Below, piece after piece: positions 16,187 to 25,309 of a stretch of 64,000 nucleotides of DNA. Location: NCBI GenBank assembly GCA_035548515.1, contig DASZSW010000008.1:28145-92144 (forward strand). Direction: 5' to 3'. Position numbers and translations under genes: made by a program. Source of the stretch: DASZQY01 sp035548515. GTDB lineage: Bacteria; Pseudomonadota; Alphaproteobacteria; Rhizobiales; Kaistiaceae. How positions within the stretch are numbered: the first letter of the stretch is position 1; each line of letters starts with the position of its first letter. Below the pieces are notes generated by a model. It did no database searches. It worked only from the letters and a program-made list of their open reading frames with translations, and had not been told where the DNA came from.

Positions 16187-17202
16187 TGCGCCGCCTCGCT
16201 CCGTTCGCCGCGTTGCTGATGCTGCCGGCCGTGGCGCATGCCAGCGGGCCGTTCGGCATCGGCACGCCGGAGCAGGGCGGGGCGGGCTTCGGCGGGCCGC
16301 TCGGTCCGTTCTTCGTGTGGATCGCGGTCCACCAGTCGCACTTCTATCAGGCGCTGACGCAGGCGCTCACGTCGCTGAAGCAGGATCCGCTTGGCGTGTG
16401 GGTGCTGCTCGGCCTGTCGTTCGCCTACGGCGTGTTCCACGCGGTCGGGCCGGGGCATGGCAAGGCGGTGATCACGTCGTATCTCGTGGCCTCGGGCGAC
16501 TCGATGCGCCGCGGCGTGGCGATCTCGTTCGCGGCGGCGATGGTGCAGGCGGCGAGCGCGATCCTGTTCGTCGCGGTCGGCGCGATCCTGCTCAGGCTAA
16601 CGGCAACGGCAATCACGTTTGCGACGGATTGGGTGGAGATCGTGTCGTATGCGGCGATCGCTGTGGTCGGCGCGTGGCTGCTGTGGACCAAGTCGTTCGG
16701 TGGCGGGCATCACCATCATCACCACCACGTGGAGGTCGAGGACGACGGCCGCGATCACGCCGCGCACGATCATGATGAACACCACGAACATGATGATCAT
16801 CACCATCACGATCACCATGACCATGATCATCACCATGAACACGATGATCATGCGCCGGTCGCCCAGGGCAAATTCCGCAAGGCGCTCGGCGCCGTCTTCG
16901 CGGTCGGCATCCGCCCGTGCTCGGGCGCGATCATCGTGCTCGTCTTCGCCCTGTCGCAGGGGCTGCTCGCCGCGGGGATTGCCGCGACCATCGTCATGGG
17001 ACTGGGGACAGGCCTCACAGTCGCGGCGCTGGCGGTATTGGCAGTGACGGCGCGCGGTGCCGCGCTGCGCTTCGCCGGCGGGGTCGATTCCCCCATGGCC
17101 TACCGGTTGGTGCGCGTCATGGAAATCGGCGGCGCGGCGTGTGTACTGCTGTTCGGGCTGGTGCTGCTCGGCGGCGCGTTGGCGAGCGGCCTGCCGGCCT
17201 AG
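16186..17202 (+). CDS. NicO/RcnA-type nickel-cobalt exporter with His-rich loop
   Basis: The 338-residue membrane protein has the NicO motifs HAVGPGHGKAVITSYL in an early helix and VGIRPCSGAIIVL in a later one. Between them (bases about 16708-16860) is a cytoplasmic or periplasmic loop with about 25 His mixed with Asp and Glu, a metal-buffering stretch seen in RcnA-like proteins. A signal-like N-terminus (MRRLAPFAALLMLPAVAHA) precedes the first helix. It is translationally coupled to the preceding membrane protein gene. Likely role: efflux of Ni2+/Co2+ or a similar metal. Confidence 0.88.
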   Translation: MRRLAPFAALLMLPAVAHASGPFGIGTPEQGGAGFGGPLGPFFVWIAVHQSHFYQALTQALTSLKQDPLGVWVLLGLSFAYGVFHAVGPGHGKAVITSYLVASGDSMRRGVAISFAAAMVQAASAILFVAVGAILLRLTATAITFATDWVEIVSYAAIAVVGAWLLWTKSFGGGHHHHHHHVEVEDDGRDHAAHDHDEHHEHDDHHHHDHHDHDHHHEHDDHAPVAQGKFRKALGAVFAVGIRPCSGAIIVLVFALSQGLLAAGIAATIVMGLGTGLTVAALAVLAVTARGAALRFAGGVDSPMAYRLVRVMEIGGAACVLLFGLVLLGGALASGLPA

Positions 17203-17206
17203 AGCC

Positions 17207-17989
17207 TTACTCCGCGGCTGAAGAGAGACCCAGTCGTGCGGCCATGCGCTGGCGCACGGCATCACCGAAGGCCGCGAACAATGCGCGCGAGGGCGCGTCG
17301 CTGGTCACCCAGTATTCCGGATGCCACTGGACGCCCAGCGCAAACGCCTTCGCGTTCTTGACGCTCACCGCCTCGATGGTTCCGTCCGGCGCGAGCGCCT
17401 CGACGTTCAGATTCTCGCCGATGCGGCCCACCGCCTGGCGGTGGAGCGAATTCACGCGATGCGTGCCTGTGCCGAGGATGCGCGCCAGCAGCCCGCCCGG
17501 CTTCACGTCGACGTCCTGGCGGATGGCGAAGCGCACGGTCTGGTCGTCCGACACCGGCGCGCGATGGTCATTGCGGCCGGGCAGCTCCTGCACCTCGGAC
17601 ACCAGCCCGCCGCCGGCTGCTACGTTCAGCTCCTGCATGCCGCGGCAGACGGCGAAGATCGGCACGCCCTTGGCCAGCGCATCCTTGATCAGCGGCAGGC
17701 TCACGGCGTCCCGCGCGGGGTCGAACGGCTTGGCTCTCTCGTCCTCCGGCTCGCCGTAGGCGCTCGGGTGCACGTTCGATTTGCTGCCGGGGAAGAGCAC
17801 GCCATCGACGCGTTCGAGCAGCGCGTCGAAGTCGATGTTGTCCAGCGACGGCAGGATCAGCGGCAGCACGCCGGCGCCATCGACCAGGGCGCGGAGGTAC
17901 TGGTCGGCGACCGCGTGCCAGCGGTAGCCGTCGATGTCCTTCACATCCGCGGCAACGGCGACGAGCGGGATCGGCTGGTGGCGTGACAT
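17207..17989 (-). CDS. Gamma-glutamyl-gamma-aminobutyrate hydrolase family protein (class I GATase, PuuD-like)
   Basis: The 260-residue protein is a stand-alone class I glutamine-amidotransferase-like hydrolase. The nucleophile is Cys115 in FAVCRGMQELNVA, and the His/Glu pair is in GVQWHPEYW near the C-terminus. PuuD cleaves gamma-glutamyl-GABA in the glutamylated putrescine route, which fits other polyamine genes in the window, but no puuA/B/C partners are next to it. The ATG at 17989 gives MSRHQPIPLVAVAAD, the normal family start. It converges with the metal exporter. Confidence 0.88.
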   Translation of the reverse strand: MSRHQPIPLVAVAADVKDIDGYRWHAVADQYLRALVDGAGVLPLILPSLDNIDFDALLERVDGVLFPGSKSNVHPSAYGEPEDERAKPFDPARDAVSLPLIKDALAKGVPIFAVCRGMQELNVAAGGGLVSEVQELPGRNDHRAPVSDDQTVRFAIRQDVDVKPGGLLARILGTGTHRVNSLHRQAVGRIGENLNVEALAPDGTIEAVSVKNAKAFALGVQWHPEYWVTSDAPSRALFAAFGDAVRQRMAARLGLSSAAE

Positions 17990-18108
17990 GGTCGGAATAT
18001 AGCGCAAAATCGCTGCCGAAGTGCTAGCGCCGCCGCATGGCTGGGCGGCGCCCCGCGGCGCCTTGCCGGTGGACATCGGCGGTTCGCTGCCTATTCTGCG
18101 CCCCGCCA

Positions 18109-19149
18109 ATGACGCAGGATTCCCAAGCCCAGAGCCCGCTGCCTCCCGGCCACCCTTCGGTGAAACCGAGCCGCGTCGGGGTGCTGCTGGTCAACCTCGG
18201 GTCGCCTTCGGCGCCGGATACGGCGTCGGTCCGGCGGTACCTGCGCCAGTTCCTCTCCGACCCGCGGGTGATCGAAATATGGCGGCCGCTGTGGCTGCTG
18301 ATTCTCAATCTCGTGGTGCTCGTCACGCGCCCGGCGAAGTCGGCGCATGCCTACCAGCAGATCTGGGACAAGGCGCAGAACGAGAGTCCGCTCATCGTCA
18401 TCACGCGGCGCCAGAGCGAGAAGCTTGCCGCGAAACTCGTGGGCGACAACATCGTCGTGGATTTTGGCATGCGCTACGGCGATCCGGCGATCGGCGATCG
18501 TCTTGCAGCGATGCGCGAAGCCGGCTGCGACCGCATCCTGCTGGCGCCGCTCTATCCGCAATATTCGGCATCGACGACGGCGACGGCGAACGATGCCGGC
18601 TTCGGCGCGATGCGTGCGATGCGCTGGCAGCCGGCCGTGCGCACGCTGCCGCCGTATCACGACGATCCGGCATACATCGACGCGCTGGCCGCGTCGCTCA
18701 CGGCGTCGCTGTCGAAGTTGGCGTTCGAGCCCGAGGTGGTGCTGGCGTCCTTCCACGGGCTGCCGCGCGAGTACCTCGACAAAGGCGACCCGTATCACTG
18801 CCAGTGCCAGAAGACGACACGACTGCTGCGCGACAAACTCGGCTGGCCGAAGGAGAAGCTGCGCATCGTCTTCCAGTCGCGGTTCGGCGCCGCCGAATGG
18901 CTGCAGCCCTACGCCGACAAGACGATCGTCGAGCTGGCGCAATCCGGCGTGAAGAAGATCGCCGTGGTCATGCCGGGCTTCTCGGCCGATTGCCTTGAGA
19001 CGCTGGAGGAGATCGCCATCCGCGCACGCGAATCGTTCCTCCACAACGGCGGCACGGATTTCGCCGCCATCCCGTGCCTCAACGATGGTCCGGAAGGCAT
19101 GGCGCTGATCGAGACGCTGGTCAGGCGGGAATTGTCCGGCTGGGGTTGA
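18109..19149 (+). CDS. hemH: Ferrochelatase
   Basis: Ferrochelatase inserts Fe2+ into protoporphyrin IX, the last step of haem synthesis. The 346-residue protein has the family N-terminus VGVLLVNLGSP, the active-site His in LASFHGLPREYL, and the Glu region FSADCLETLEEI near the C-terminus. A 20-residue polar extension precedes the core. It is divergent from the PuuD-like gene, and repeat elements follow its stop. Confidence 0.95.
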   Translation: MTQDSQAQSPLPPGHPSVKPSRVGVLLVNLGSPSAPDTASVRRYLRQFLSDPRVIEIWRPLWLLILNLVVLVTRPAKSAHAYQQIWDKAQNESPLIVITRRQSEKLAAKLVGDNIVVDFGMRYGDPAIGDRLAAMREAGCDRILLAPLYPQYSASTTATANDAGFGAMRAMRWQPAVRTLPPYHDDPAYIDALAASLTASLSKLAFEPEVVLASFHGLPREYLDKGDPYHCQCQKTTRLLRDKLGWPKEKLRIVFQSRFGAAEWLQPYADKTIVELAQSGVKKIAVVMPGFSADCLETLEEIAIRARESFLHNGGTDFAAIPCLNDGPEGMALIETLVRRELSGWG

Positions 19150-19170
19150 AAGGATGCCTGCTGGCAGCGT

Positions 19171-19235
19171 CGCGAGACCCCCATCCGCCTCGCTGTCGCT
19201 CGGCACCCTCCCCGCAAGGGGGAGGGAAGACCGCG
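19171..19235 (-). repeat. Two-hairpin dispersed repeat, inverted copy
   Basis: Read on the minus strand it gives CTTCCCTCCCCCTTGCGGGG, then a longer, degenerate second stem and GGATGGGGGTCTCGC. It faces the copy at 19274-19335 in opposite orientation with about 40 bases between them. Confidence 0.75.
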
Positions 19236-19273
19236 GCATCTCCGGCTAGGTGATTAGCATTGCGATTGCAGCG

Positions 19274-19335
19274 AGCATCCCTCCCCCTTGCGGGGAGGGG
19301 ACCGCCGAAGGCGGTGATGGGGGTCGCGCCACCTT
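19274..19335 (+). repeat. Two-hairpin dispersed repeat, CCGCC-stem variant
   Basis: ATCCCTCCCCCTTGCGGGGAG, then GGGACC and the stem CCGCC-GAA-GGCGG, then GATGGGGGTCGCGCC. It closely matches the copy at 3788-3846, about 15 kb away. Confidence 0.85.
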
Positions 19336-19418
19336 TCCGATTCGCACTGTTGCACCCGCCCGCCGATACATACATCGAAGGTACGGCGCCGCGAGCGCCG
19401 ATTCGCGGGAGGGAACCC

Positions 19419-20384
19419 ATGGGTTTCAGCTGGGTCGTCATTGCCTTGGTGGTGCTGGTCGTGCTGGTGCTGTTTGCCGGCATCAAAACCATCCCGCAGG
19501 GCTACACCTACACCATCGAGCGGTTCGGCCGCTTCACGAGAACGCTTCATCCGGGCCTCAACCTGATCGTCCCGTTCATCGATCGCATCGGCGCGAAGAT
19601 GAACATGATGGAGCAGGTGCTCGACGTGCCGACGCAGGAGGTCATCACCAAAGACAACGCGACGGTCGCGGTTGATGGCGTCGCCTTCTATCAGGTCATC
19701 GACGCGGCACGTGCGGCTTACGAGGTGAAGGGGCTGCAGAACGCGCTGCTCCAGCTCGTGATGACCAACATCCGCACCGTGATGGGTTCGCTCGACCTCG
19801 ACCAGCTTCTGTCGCATCGCGACGAGATCAACGACCGGCTGCTGCATGTGGTCGATGCTGCGGCGTCGGCGTGGGGACTCAAGGTCACGCGCATCGAGAT
19901 CAAGGACATCGTGCCGCCCGCCAACCTCGTCGAAGCGATGGGCCGGCAGATGAAGGCGGAACGCGAAAAGCGCGCCGTCATTCTGGACGCTGAGGGTCTC
20001 CGCCAGTCGGAGATCCTGAAGGCGGAAGGCGAGAAGCAGGCGCTGATCCTGCAGGCCGAGGGCCGCCGCGAGGCCGCCTTCCGCGACGCCGAAGCGCGTG
20101 AGCGTTCGGCCGAAGCGGAAGCCAAGGCGACCGAGATGGTGTCGAAAGCGATCGCGTCAGGTGACGTCACCGCGATCAACTATTTCGTCGCGCAGCGCTA
20201 CACCGCGGCGATCCAGGCGCTAGCGTCGGCGCCCAACCAGAAGGTGCTGATGCTGCCGATCGAAGCATCGTCGCTGATCGGCTCGCTCGCCGGCATAGCC
20301 GAGATCGCCAAGGACACGTTCGGTGGCGGTGATCGTCCTGCGCCGACGCGGGGCCGCGTGCCGACGACCGGCAGCGGGACGTAG
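19419..20384 (+). CDS. SPFH/band-7 membrane protein (QmcA/stomatin-like)
   Basis: The 321-residue protein has one N-terminal membrane helix (about residues 4-22), then an SPFH domain starting IKTIPQGYTYTIERFGRF, and a long Ala/Glu/Arg coiled coil (about residues 175-235) typical of stomatin-like oligomers. It is followed directly by an NfeD-like gene; SPFH-NfeD pairs are a widespread conserved module that organises membrane microdomains. CGGGAGGG lies before the ATG at 19419. Confidence 0.92.
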   Translation: MGFSWVVIALVVLVVLVLFAGIKTIPQGYTYTIERFGRFTRTLHPGLNLIVPFIDRIGAKMNMMEQVLDVPTQEVITKDNATVAVDGVAFYQVIDAARAAYEVKGLQNALLQLVMTNIRTVMGSLDLDQLLSHRDEINDRLLHVVDAAASAWGLKVTRIEIKDIVPPANLVEAMGRQMKAEREKRAVILDAEGLRQSEILKAEGEKQALILQAEGRREAAFRDAEARERSAEAEAKATEMVSKAIASGDVTAINYFVAQRYTAAIQALASAPNQKVLMLPIEASSLIGSLAGIAEIAKDTFGGGDRPAPTRGRVPTTGSGT

Positions 20385-20831
20385 ATGATGGACACGATCC
20401 TGCAATGGGGGCCGTGGGGCTGGATCATCGCCGGGCTGATCCTGCTCGGCGTGGAGATTCTGGCGCCCGGCAACGTCTTCGTCTGGTTCGGCGTCGCAGC
20501 GCTGATCACCGGTGGGTTCGTGTACTTCACCGATTTCGGTTGGCAGATCGATGCGCTGCTGTTCGTGGTGCTGGCGGTAGTGCTGGTGATCGCCGGCCGC
20601 CGCTATTTCTCGTGGCACAGGGCGCCGAGCGAGCAGCCATTTCTCAACCAGCGCGCCGCGGGCTTGATTGGGCGGAATTCGGTGCTGGCCGAGCCGATCA
20701 CCGGCGGGCAGGGTCGCATCCGCATCGACGACACGACGTGGCGGGTGACGGGGCCGGACCTGCCGTCGGGCACGCGCATCCGCGTGGCGGCCGCCGATGG
20801 CGCGGTGCTCAATGTGGTGAAGGCGGAGTAG
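20385..20831 (+). CDS. NfeD-family membrane protein
   Basis: The short-form NfeD protein (148 residues) has three N-terminal membrane segments (WGWIIAGLILLGVEILAPG; VWFGVAALITGGFVYF; LLFVVLAVVLVIAG) and a C-terminal OB-fold-like domain that begins QRAAGLIGRNSVL. The ATG follows the SPFH stop with no gap (TAGATG), so the pair is one transcription unit. The membrane-bound pair probably acts as a scaffold; no enzyme activity is implied. Confidence 0.9.
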   Translation: MMDTILQWGPWGWIIAGLILLGVEILAPGNVFVWFGVAALITGGFVYFTDFGWQIDALLFVVLAVVLVIAGRRYFSWHRAPSEQPFLNQRAAGLIGRNSVLAEPITGGQGRIRIDDTTWRVTGPDLPSGTRIRVAAADGAVLNVVKAE

Positions 20832-20836
20832 GGCGG

Positions 20837-21835
20837 CTACGCCACGCCGATCCGCAGCAAGTCGTGCATGTGCACGACACCCACCGGCTTGCCCTCGGCG
20901 AGCACGAACAGGGCGGTGATCTTCGTCTTGTTCAGCAGATCAAGCGCCGTGCCGACCAGCGCGTCGGGCGCAATCGTCTTCGGCGTCTTGGTCATCACCG
21001 CCTCGACCTTGCGCGTCAGTTGATCCGGCGCGCCAAGGTTACGGCGGACATCGCCGTCGGTGATGATGCCGGCGAGCTTGCCGTGCTGGTCGATCACGCC
21101 AACACAGCCCAGCCGTTTTTCGCCGATGATCATGATTGCCTCGCCCATGGTAGCGCCGAGGCCGATGAGCGGCATGGCGTCGCCTTCATGCATCACGTCG
21201 CGGACGAAGTGCAGGCTGGCGCCCAGGCGGCCGCCGGGGTGGAGCACGTGGAAATCTTCCGCCGAGAACCCGCGCGCCTCGAGCAGCGCGATGGCGAGCG
21301 CATCTCCGAGCGCCAGTTGCATCACCGTCGAAGTCGTTGGCGACAGGCCATGCGGGCAGGCCTCCTCGGCGCGGGGAAGCTGGAGCACGATGTCGGACTT
21401 GCGGCCGAGCGCGCTGTCGGGCGCGGCGGTAAAGGCGACCAGCGGTATACGGAAGCGGCGCGAGTGCTCAACCACGCTTTTCAGCTCCGCCGACTCGCCA
21501 GACCAGGAGAGCGCGACGATCACGTCGTCGGGCGTCACCATGCCGAGATCGCCGTGACTCGCCTCGGCAGGGTGGACGAAAAAGGCGGGCGTCCCGGTCG
21601 AAGCGAAGGTCGAGGCGACCTTGCGGGCGACGTGGCCGCTCTTGCCGACGCCGGTGACGATGACGCGCCCCTTGGCGGCGCGGATCAGGGCCACTGCTTC
21701 GGCGAATGGCCCGGCGAGGTCCGTGGCGAGCGCGGCCGCCAGTGCGTCCAGCCCCGCGCGCTCCGTGGTGAGCGTGCGGAGGCCTGAAGCGACGGTGCTG
21801 TCGGTTGGTTTCGCGCTGGCTGGCTTCAACGCCAC
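20837..21835 (-). CDS. kdsD: D-arabinose 5-phosphate isomerase (KdsD/GutQ family)
   Basis: The 332-residue protein has a SIS sugar-isomerase domain (GRVIVTGVGKSGHVARKVA; ALSWSGESAELKSV) and two CBS domains in the C-terminal half. The linker motif FHVLHPGGRLG is typical of the family. KdsD converts ribulose 5-phosphate to arabinose 5-phosphate for Kdo synthesis and so feeds lipopolysaccharide. It converges with the NfeD-like gene. No other kds gene is nearby, so a GutQ-type role is not excluded. Confidence 0.92.
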   Translation of the reverse strand: MALKPASAKPTDSTVASGLRTLTTERAGLDALAAALATDLAGPFAEAVALIRAAKGRVIVTGVGKSGHVARKVASTFASTGTPAFFVHPAEASHGDLGMVTPDDVIVALSWSGESAELKSVVEHSRRFRIPLVAFTAAPDSALGRKSDIVLQLPRAEEACPHGLSPTTSTVMQLALGDALAIALLEARGFSAEDFHVLHPGGRLGASLHFVRDVMHEGDAMPLIGLGATMGEAIMIIGEKRLGCVGVIDQHGKLAGIITDGDVRRNLGAPDQLTRKVEAVMTKTPKTIAPDALVGTALDLLNKTKITALFVLAEGKPVGVVHMHDLLRIGVA

Positions 21836-21974
21836 GGTGAATCCCTGGTTGCGGGGAGGGTTTAGCAGCTTTGGCGGGAGCCCGAAACGGCGCGCCGAAC
21901 CGAGGCAACCTTGCGTTAACCATCAATCTTTACGCTTCGGCAAGGATATCCGCCATCTTCGCCAAGGTCCGCCC

Positions 21975-23243
21975 ATGCGCGTCCTGCCGCTCTTCCTTCT
22001 TACGGCGCTCGCTGCCAGCGGTGCCTCGGCGCAAACATTTGGCCTGAGGCCGGCAATTGCCCCCGAAGGGGTCGACGCAACGACGACTGCGTCCACTGCC
22101 CCCGCTCTGGCGGCGAAGGAGCCTGTCGACCCTTATGAGGCACTGGGCATTCGCGCGGGCGGTTTCATCCTCTACCCGACGCTGACGATCACCGGCGGCT
22201 ACACCACCAACGCTGCCGCCAGTGCCGGCGGAACGGGCGCGACGTTCGCGACCGTGGAGCCGGAGTTGCTGATCCAGTCGGACTGGGACCGGCACGAGTT
22301 CACGCTGACCGCCAGCGGCGGGTATGAGCGCTTTTTCGACGGAACGACTGCGGACAAGCCGAGTGCGTCGGCGAAAGCGACGGGCCGCATCGATCTCGCC
22401 GACGGCTGGACGTCCGATCTCGCTGCCGGTGTCGACTACAAGCTCGACGACATTCCGGATGGCGCCGATACGGCACCGCCGGTGACGGAACTCACGTCAT
22501 CTGCCGCGCTCAACGGCAGCTTCGGCCGCGCTGACTTTACGGTGGAAGGCACCACCGACCGCTCGGTCTATGGCGATGCTTCCAACGCCGGCGTGCCAGT
22601 CGATCAGGGAGATCGCAACAACACCGTGTTCGGCGGACGGCTGCGCGTCGGGTTCGATGCCACACCGGTGCTCTCGCCCTTCGTCGAGGGCCAGATCGCG
22701 CGGCGCACGTACGACCGGCAGTTCGACACCAACAGCCTGCAGCGCTCCAGCACGGGCACCGCATTCCGAGCGGGTGTCGCGTTCGATCACGGCCCGCTGC
22801 TCACCGGCGAGATTGCATTCGGCACGCGGCAGGAGGTCTTCGACGATCCGGCCCTCACCGGAATCCAGGCGTTCACCATAGACGGCAACCTCGTCTGGGC
22901 GCCGACGGAACTGACCACCGTAACGCTAGACACATCGACCACCATCAACCCGAACACCGACCCGGCTTCGTCAGGCTCGGTCGAGCACGATGGTTCGTTG
23001 GAAATCGCCTACGCTTGGCGGGACAACGTCACGCTGACCGGCACGGCCAGCATTGCGAACGAGCAGTTCCAGGGCACCGGGGAGGACGACAACACCTACG
23101 ATGTCGGGCTTGGCGCGACCTGGAAGCTGAACCGGATGTTCTGGCTCACCGCCGATTATACCCACGAGTGGTACGTCAGCTCCGATCCCACGCAGAACTA
23201 CACCTCGGACACATTCAAGCTGAGCCTCAAGGCGCAGCGCTAG
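21975..23243 (+). CDS. Outer-membrane beta-barrel protein
   Basis: The 422-residue product starts with a signal peptide (MRVLPLFLLTALAASGASAQ). A short N-terminal region leads to GGFILYPTLTITGGYTTNAAA, then repeated amphipathic strands and a last strand, TFKLSLKAQR. The pattern matches alphaproteobacterial outer-membrane barrel proteins often linked to exopolysaccharide loci, and galU/galE lie just downstream, but no polysaccharide cluster is visible. Its stop overlaps the galU stop by 3 bases in convergent orientation. Confidence 0.8.
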   Translation: MRVLPLFLLTALAASGASAQTFGLRPAIAPEGVDATTTASTAPALAAKEPVDPYEALGIRAGGFILYPTLTITGGYTTNAAASAGGTGATFATVEPELLIQSDWDRHEFTLTASGGYERFFDGTTADKPSASAKATGRIDLADGWTSDLAAGVDYKLDDIPDGADTAPPVTELTSSAALNGSFGRADFTVEGTTDRSVYGDASNAGVPVDQGDRNNTVFGGRLRVGFDATPVLSPFVEGQIARRTYDRQFDTNSLQRSSTGTAFRAGVAFDHGPLLTGEIAFGTRQEVFDDPALTGIQAFTIDGNLVWAPTELTTVTLDTSTTINPNTDPASSGSVEHDGSLEIAYAWRDNVTLTGTASIANEQFQGTGEDDNTYDVGLGATWKLNRMFWLTADYTHEWYVSSDPTQNYTSDTFKLSLKAQR

Positions 23244-24127
23244 CGGCCGCTCTTGTCCAGCAGCGCGCGGATCTCGGCGGCCAGCGCCGGGCCGAAGTCG
23301 TTGTGCGCCAGCCCGAAGGCGACATTGGCGGCCAGGAAGCCGAGCTTGGAGCCGCAGTCGAACGTGCGCCCACGAAAGCGGCTGCCATAAAAGGCGTCAG
23401 TCTCCGCGAGCTTCTTCATCGCGTCGGTCAACTGGATCTCGTTGCCGGCGCCCCGCTGCTGGCGCGCGAGGTGGTCGAAGATTGCAGGCTGCAGGATGTA
23501 GCGGCCGTTGATGTAAAGGTTCGACGGCGCAACCTTTGGGTCTGGCTTCTCGACCATCGCGGTGATGCGGAACGAATCCCTGCCGACGGCATCGCCGACG
23601 CCGACGATGCCGTACTGCCCGGTCTGGGCGGGGTCGCATTCCTCCACGGCGACGATGTTGCCGCCGGTCTCGCCATAGACCGCGACCATCTGGGCGAGAC
23701 AGCCGGGGTCGCCCTGCATGATCATGTCGGGGAGCAGCACGGCGAAGGGCTCGTCGCCGACGAGGTCGCGCGCGCACCACACGGCATGGCCCAATCCGAG
23801 CGGGACCTGCTGGCGGGTGAAGCTGGTGGCGCCGGGCGGCGGCAGGTCGCGCGCCAGTTCCTTCAGCGCCTCGGTGCGGCCGCGATCGCGTAGCGCCGCC
23901 TCTAGCTCAACCTGGAGATCGAAATGATCCTCGAGCACGGCCTTGTTGCGGCCTGTGACGAAGATGAAATGCTCGATACCGGCGGCGCGCGCCTCATCCA
24001 CCACGTACTGGATCAGCGGCCGGTCGACCACCGTCAGCATCTCCTTCGGCATCGCCTTGGTGGCTGGCAGGAAGCGCGTGCCGAGGCCGGCGACAGGAAA
24101 AACGGCTTTGCGGATGGGCGATGGCAT
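23240..24127 (-). CDS. galU: UTP-glucose-1-phosphate uridylyltransferase
   Basis: GalU makes UDP-glucose from UTP and glucose 1-phosphate. The 295-residue protein begins MPSPIRKAVFPVAGLGTRFL, with the nucleotide-binding GLGTRFLPATKAMPKEM motif, and keeps ECDPAQTGQYGIV and VEKPDPKVAPSNLYINGRY. The ATG at 24127 matches the usual family start; an in-frame ATG at 24145 adds six residues. It is divergent from galE, so UDP-glucose and UDP-galactose synthesis are paired here. Confidence 0.95.
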   Translation of the reverse strand: MPSPIRKAVFPVAGLGTRFLPATKAMPKEMLTVVDRPLIQYVVDEARAAGIEHFIFVTGRNKAVLEDHFDLQVELEAALRDRGRTEALKELARDLPPPGATSFTRQQVPLGLGHAVWCARDLVGDEPFAVLLPDMIMQGDPGCLAQMVAVYGETGGNIVAVEECDPAQTGQYGIVGVGDAVGRDSFRITAMVEKPDPKVAPSNLYINGRYILQPAIFDHLARQQRGAGNEIQLTDAMKKLAETDAFYGSRFRGRTFDCGSKLGFLAANVAFGLAHNDFGPALAAEIRALLDKSGR

Positions 24128-24260
24128 CGGGGCCTTGGCTATCATAAACGCGGCGGATTCGGTCAACGCGGACGGCAAGGTCGTGGCAACAATCTATGCC
24201 TATGGTTACGCTGCGACGGAAGCACCTGGCCCAATTTTCCACCCGTAGAATGAGTTTCAA

Positions 24261-25253
24261 ATGAGTGTGCTTGTCACTGGCGGCGCCGGCTACATCGGCA
24301 GTCATATGGTCTGGCAACTGGTCGACGCGGGCGAGGAAGTCGTCGTGCTCGACAATCTTTCGACCGGATTTGCGTGGGCGGTCGCGCCCGAAGCGAAATT
24401 AGTCGAGGGCGATGTCGGCGACGAGGTACTGGTCGCGCGACTGATCCTGGAACACAAGATCAACGCGATCATTCACTTCGCCGGCTCGATTATTGTTCCG
24501 GAGTCGGTTGCCGATCCGTTGAAGTATTACTTCAACAACACCGCCAAATCGCGCGCCCTGATCGCAGCGGCGGTCAAGGCGGGCGTGCGCCATTTCATCT
24601 TCTCCTCGACGGCCGCGGTCTACGGAACTCCGAACGTCACGCCGGTGCCGGAGGATGCCGCGCTGTTTCCGGAGTCGCCCTACGGCCGCTCCAAGCTGAT
24701 GACCGAGACGATGCTGGCGGACACGGCTGCCGCACACGACTTCCGATACGCGGCGCTGCGCTACTTCAACGTCGCCGGTGCCGACCCGCGCGGACGCACG
24801 GGCCAGTCGACCAAGGGCGCGACGCTGCTGATCAAGGTCGCGTCGGAGACGGCTTACGGCAAGCGCGAGTCGATGATCGTGCACGGGACCGATTATCCGA
24901 CGCCCGACGGCACGTGCGTGCGCGACTACATCCACGTCACCGATCTCGCGGCCGCGCATTCCGATGCGCTGGCGTACCTCCGCGCCGGCGGCACCAGCGT
25001 GGTCGCCAACGTCGGCTACGGTCGCGGATACTCCGTGTTGCAGGTGATCGACACCGTGAAGCGGGTAAGCGGCAGGGATTTCAAGGTCGTGATCGGTGGC
25101 CGGCGACCGGGTGATGCGACCGCGGTGGTCGCCGATCCCTCGCGCGCCAAATCGACGTTCGGCTGGCAGCCGCGGCACGACAACCTCGACGAGATCGTAC
25201 AAAGCGCGCTCGCTTGGGAGGCGGCGCTGGCGCGGCGCAACCAGAAGGACTAG
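24261..25253 (+). CDS. galE: UDP-glucose 4-epimerase
   Basis: The 330-residue extended SDR begins MSVLVTGGAGYIGSHMVW with the GxxGxxG NAD loop at residues 7-13. FSSTAAVYG supplies the catalytic Ser/Thr region, YGRSKLMTE the YxxxK pair, and LRYFNVAGADPRGRTGQS is the GalE substrate-loop signature. It interconverts UDP-glucose and UDP-galactose. It starts 133 bases from the divergent galU. Confidence 0.95.
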   Translation: MSVLVTGGAGYIGSHMVWQLVDAGEEVVVLDNLSTGFAWAVAPEAKLVEGDVGDEVLVARLILEHKINAIIHFAGSIIVPESVADPLKYYFNNTAKSRALIAAAVKAGVRHFIFSSTAAVYGTPNVTPVPEDAALFPESPYGRSKLMTETMLADTAAAHDFRYAALRYFNVAGADPRGRTGQSTKGATLLIKVASETAYGKRESMIVHGTDYPTPDGTCVRDYIHVTDLAAAHSDALAYLRAGGTSVVANVGYGRGYSVLQVIDTVKRVSGRDFKVVIGGRRPGDATAVVADPSRAKSTFGWQPRHDNLDEIVQSALAWEAALARRNQKD

Positions 25254-25309
25254 TCGCCCGCCTTTCGCCGCAACCGGATGCTAGGCTTCCCAACGATTCG
25301 GGAGCCTCC

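Noticed and set aside
21905..21975. TTAACCATC...TTTAC before the outer-membrane barrel gene as a CtrA box
   Set aside because: The spacing between the TTAA and the second half is 8-9 bases, not 7, and the second half is poor.
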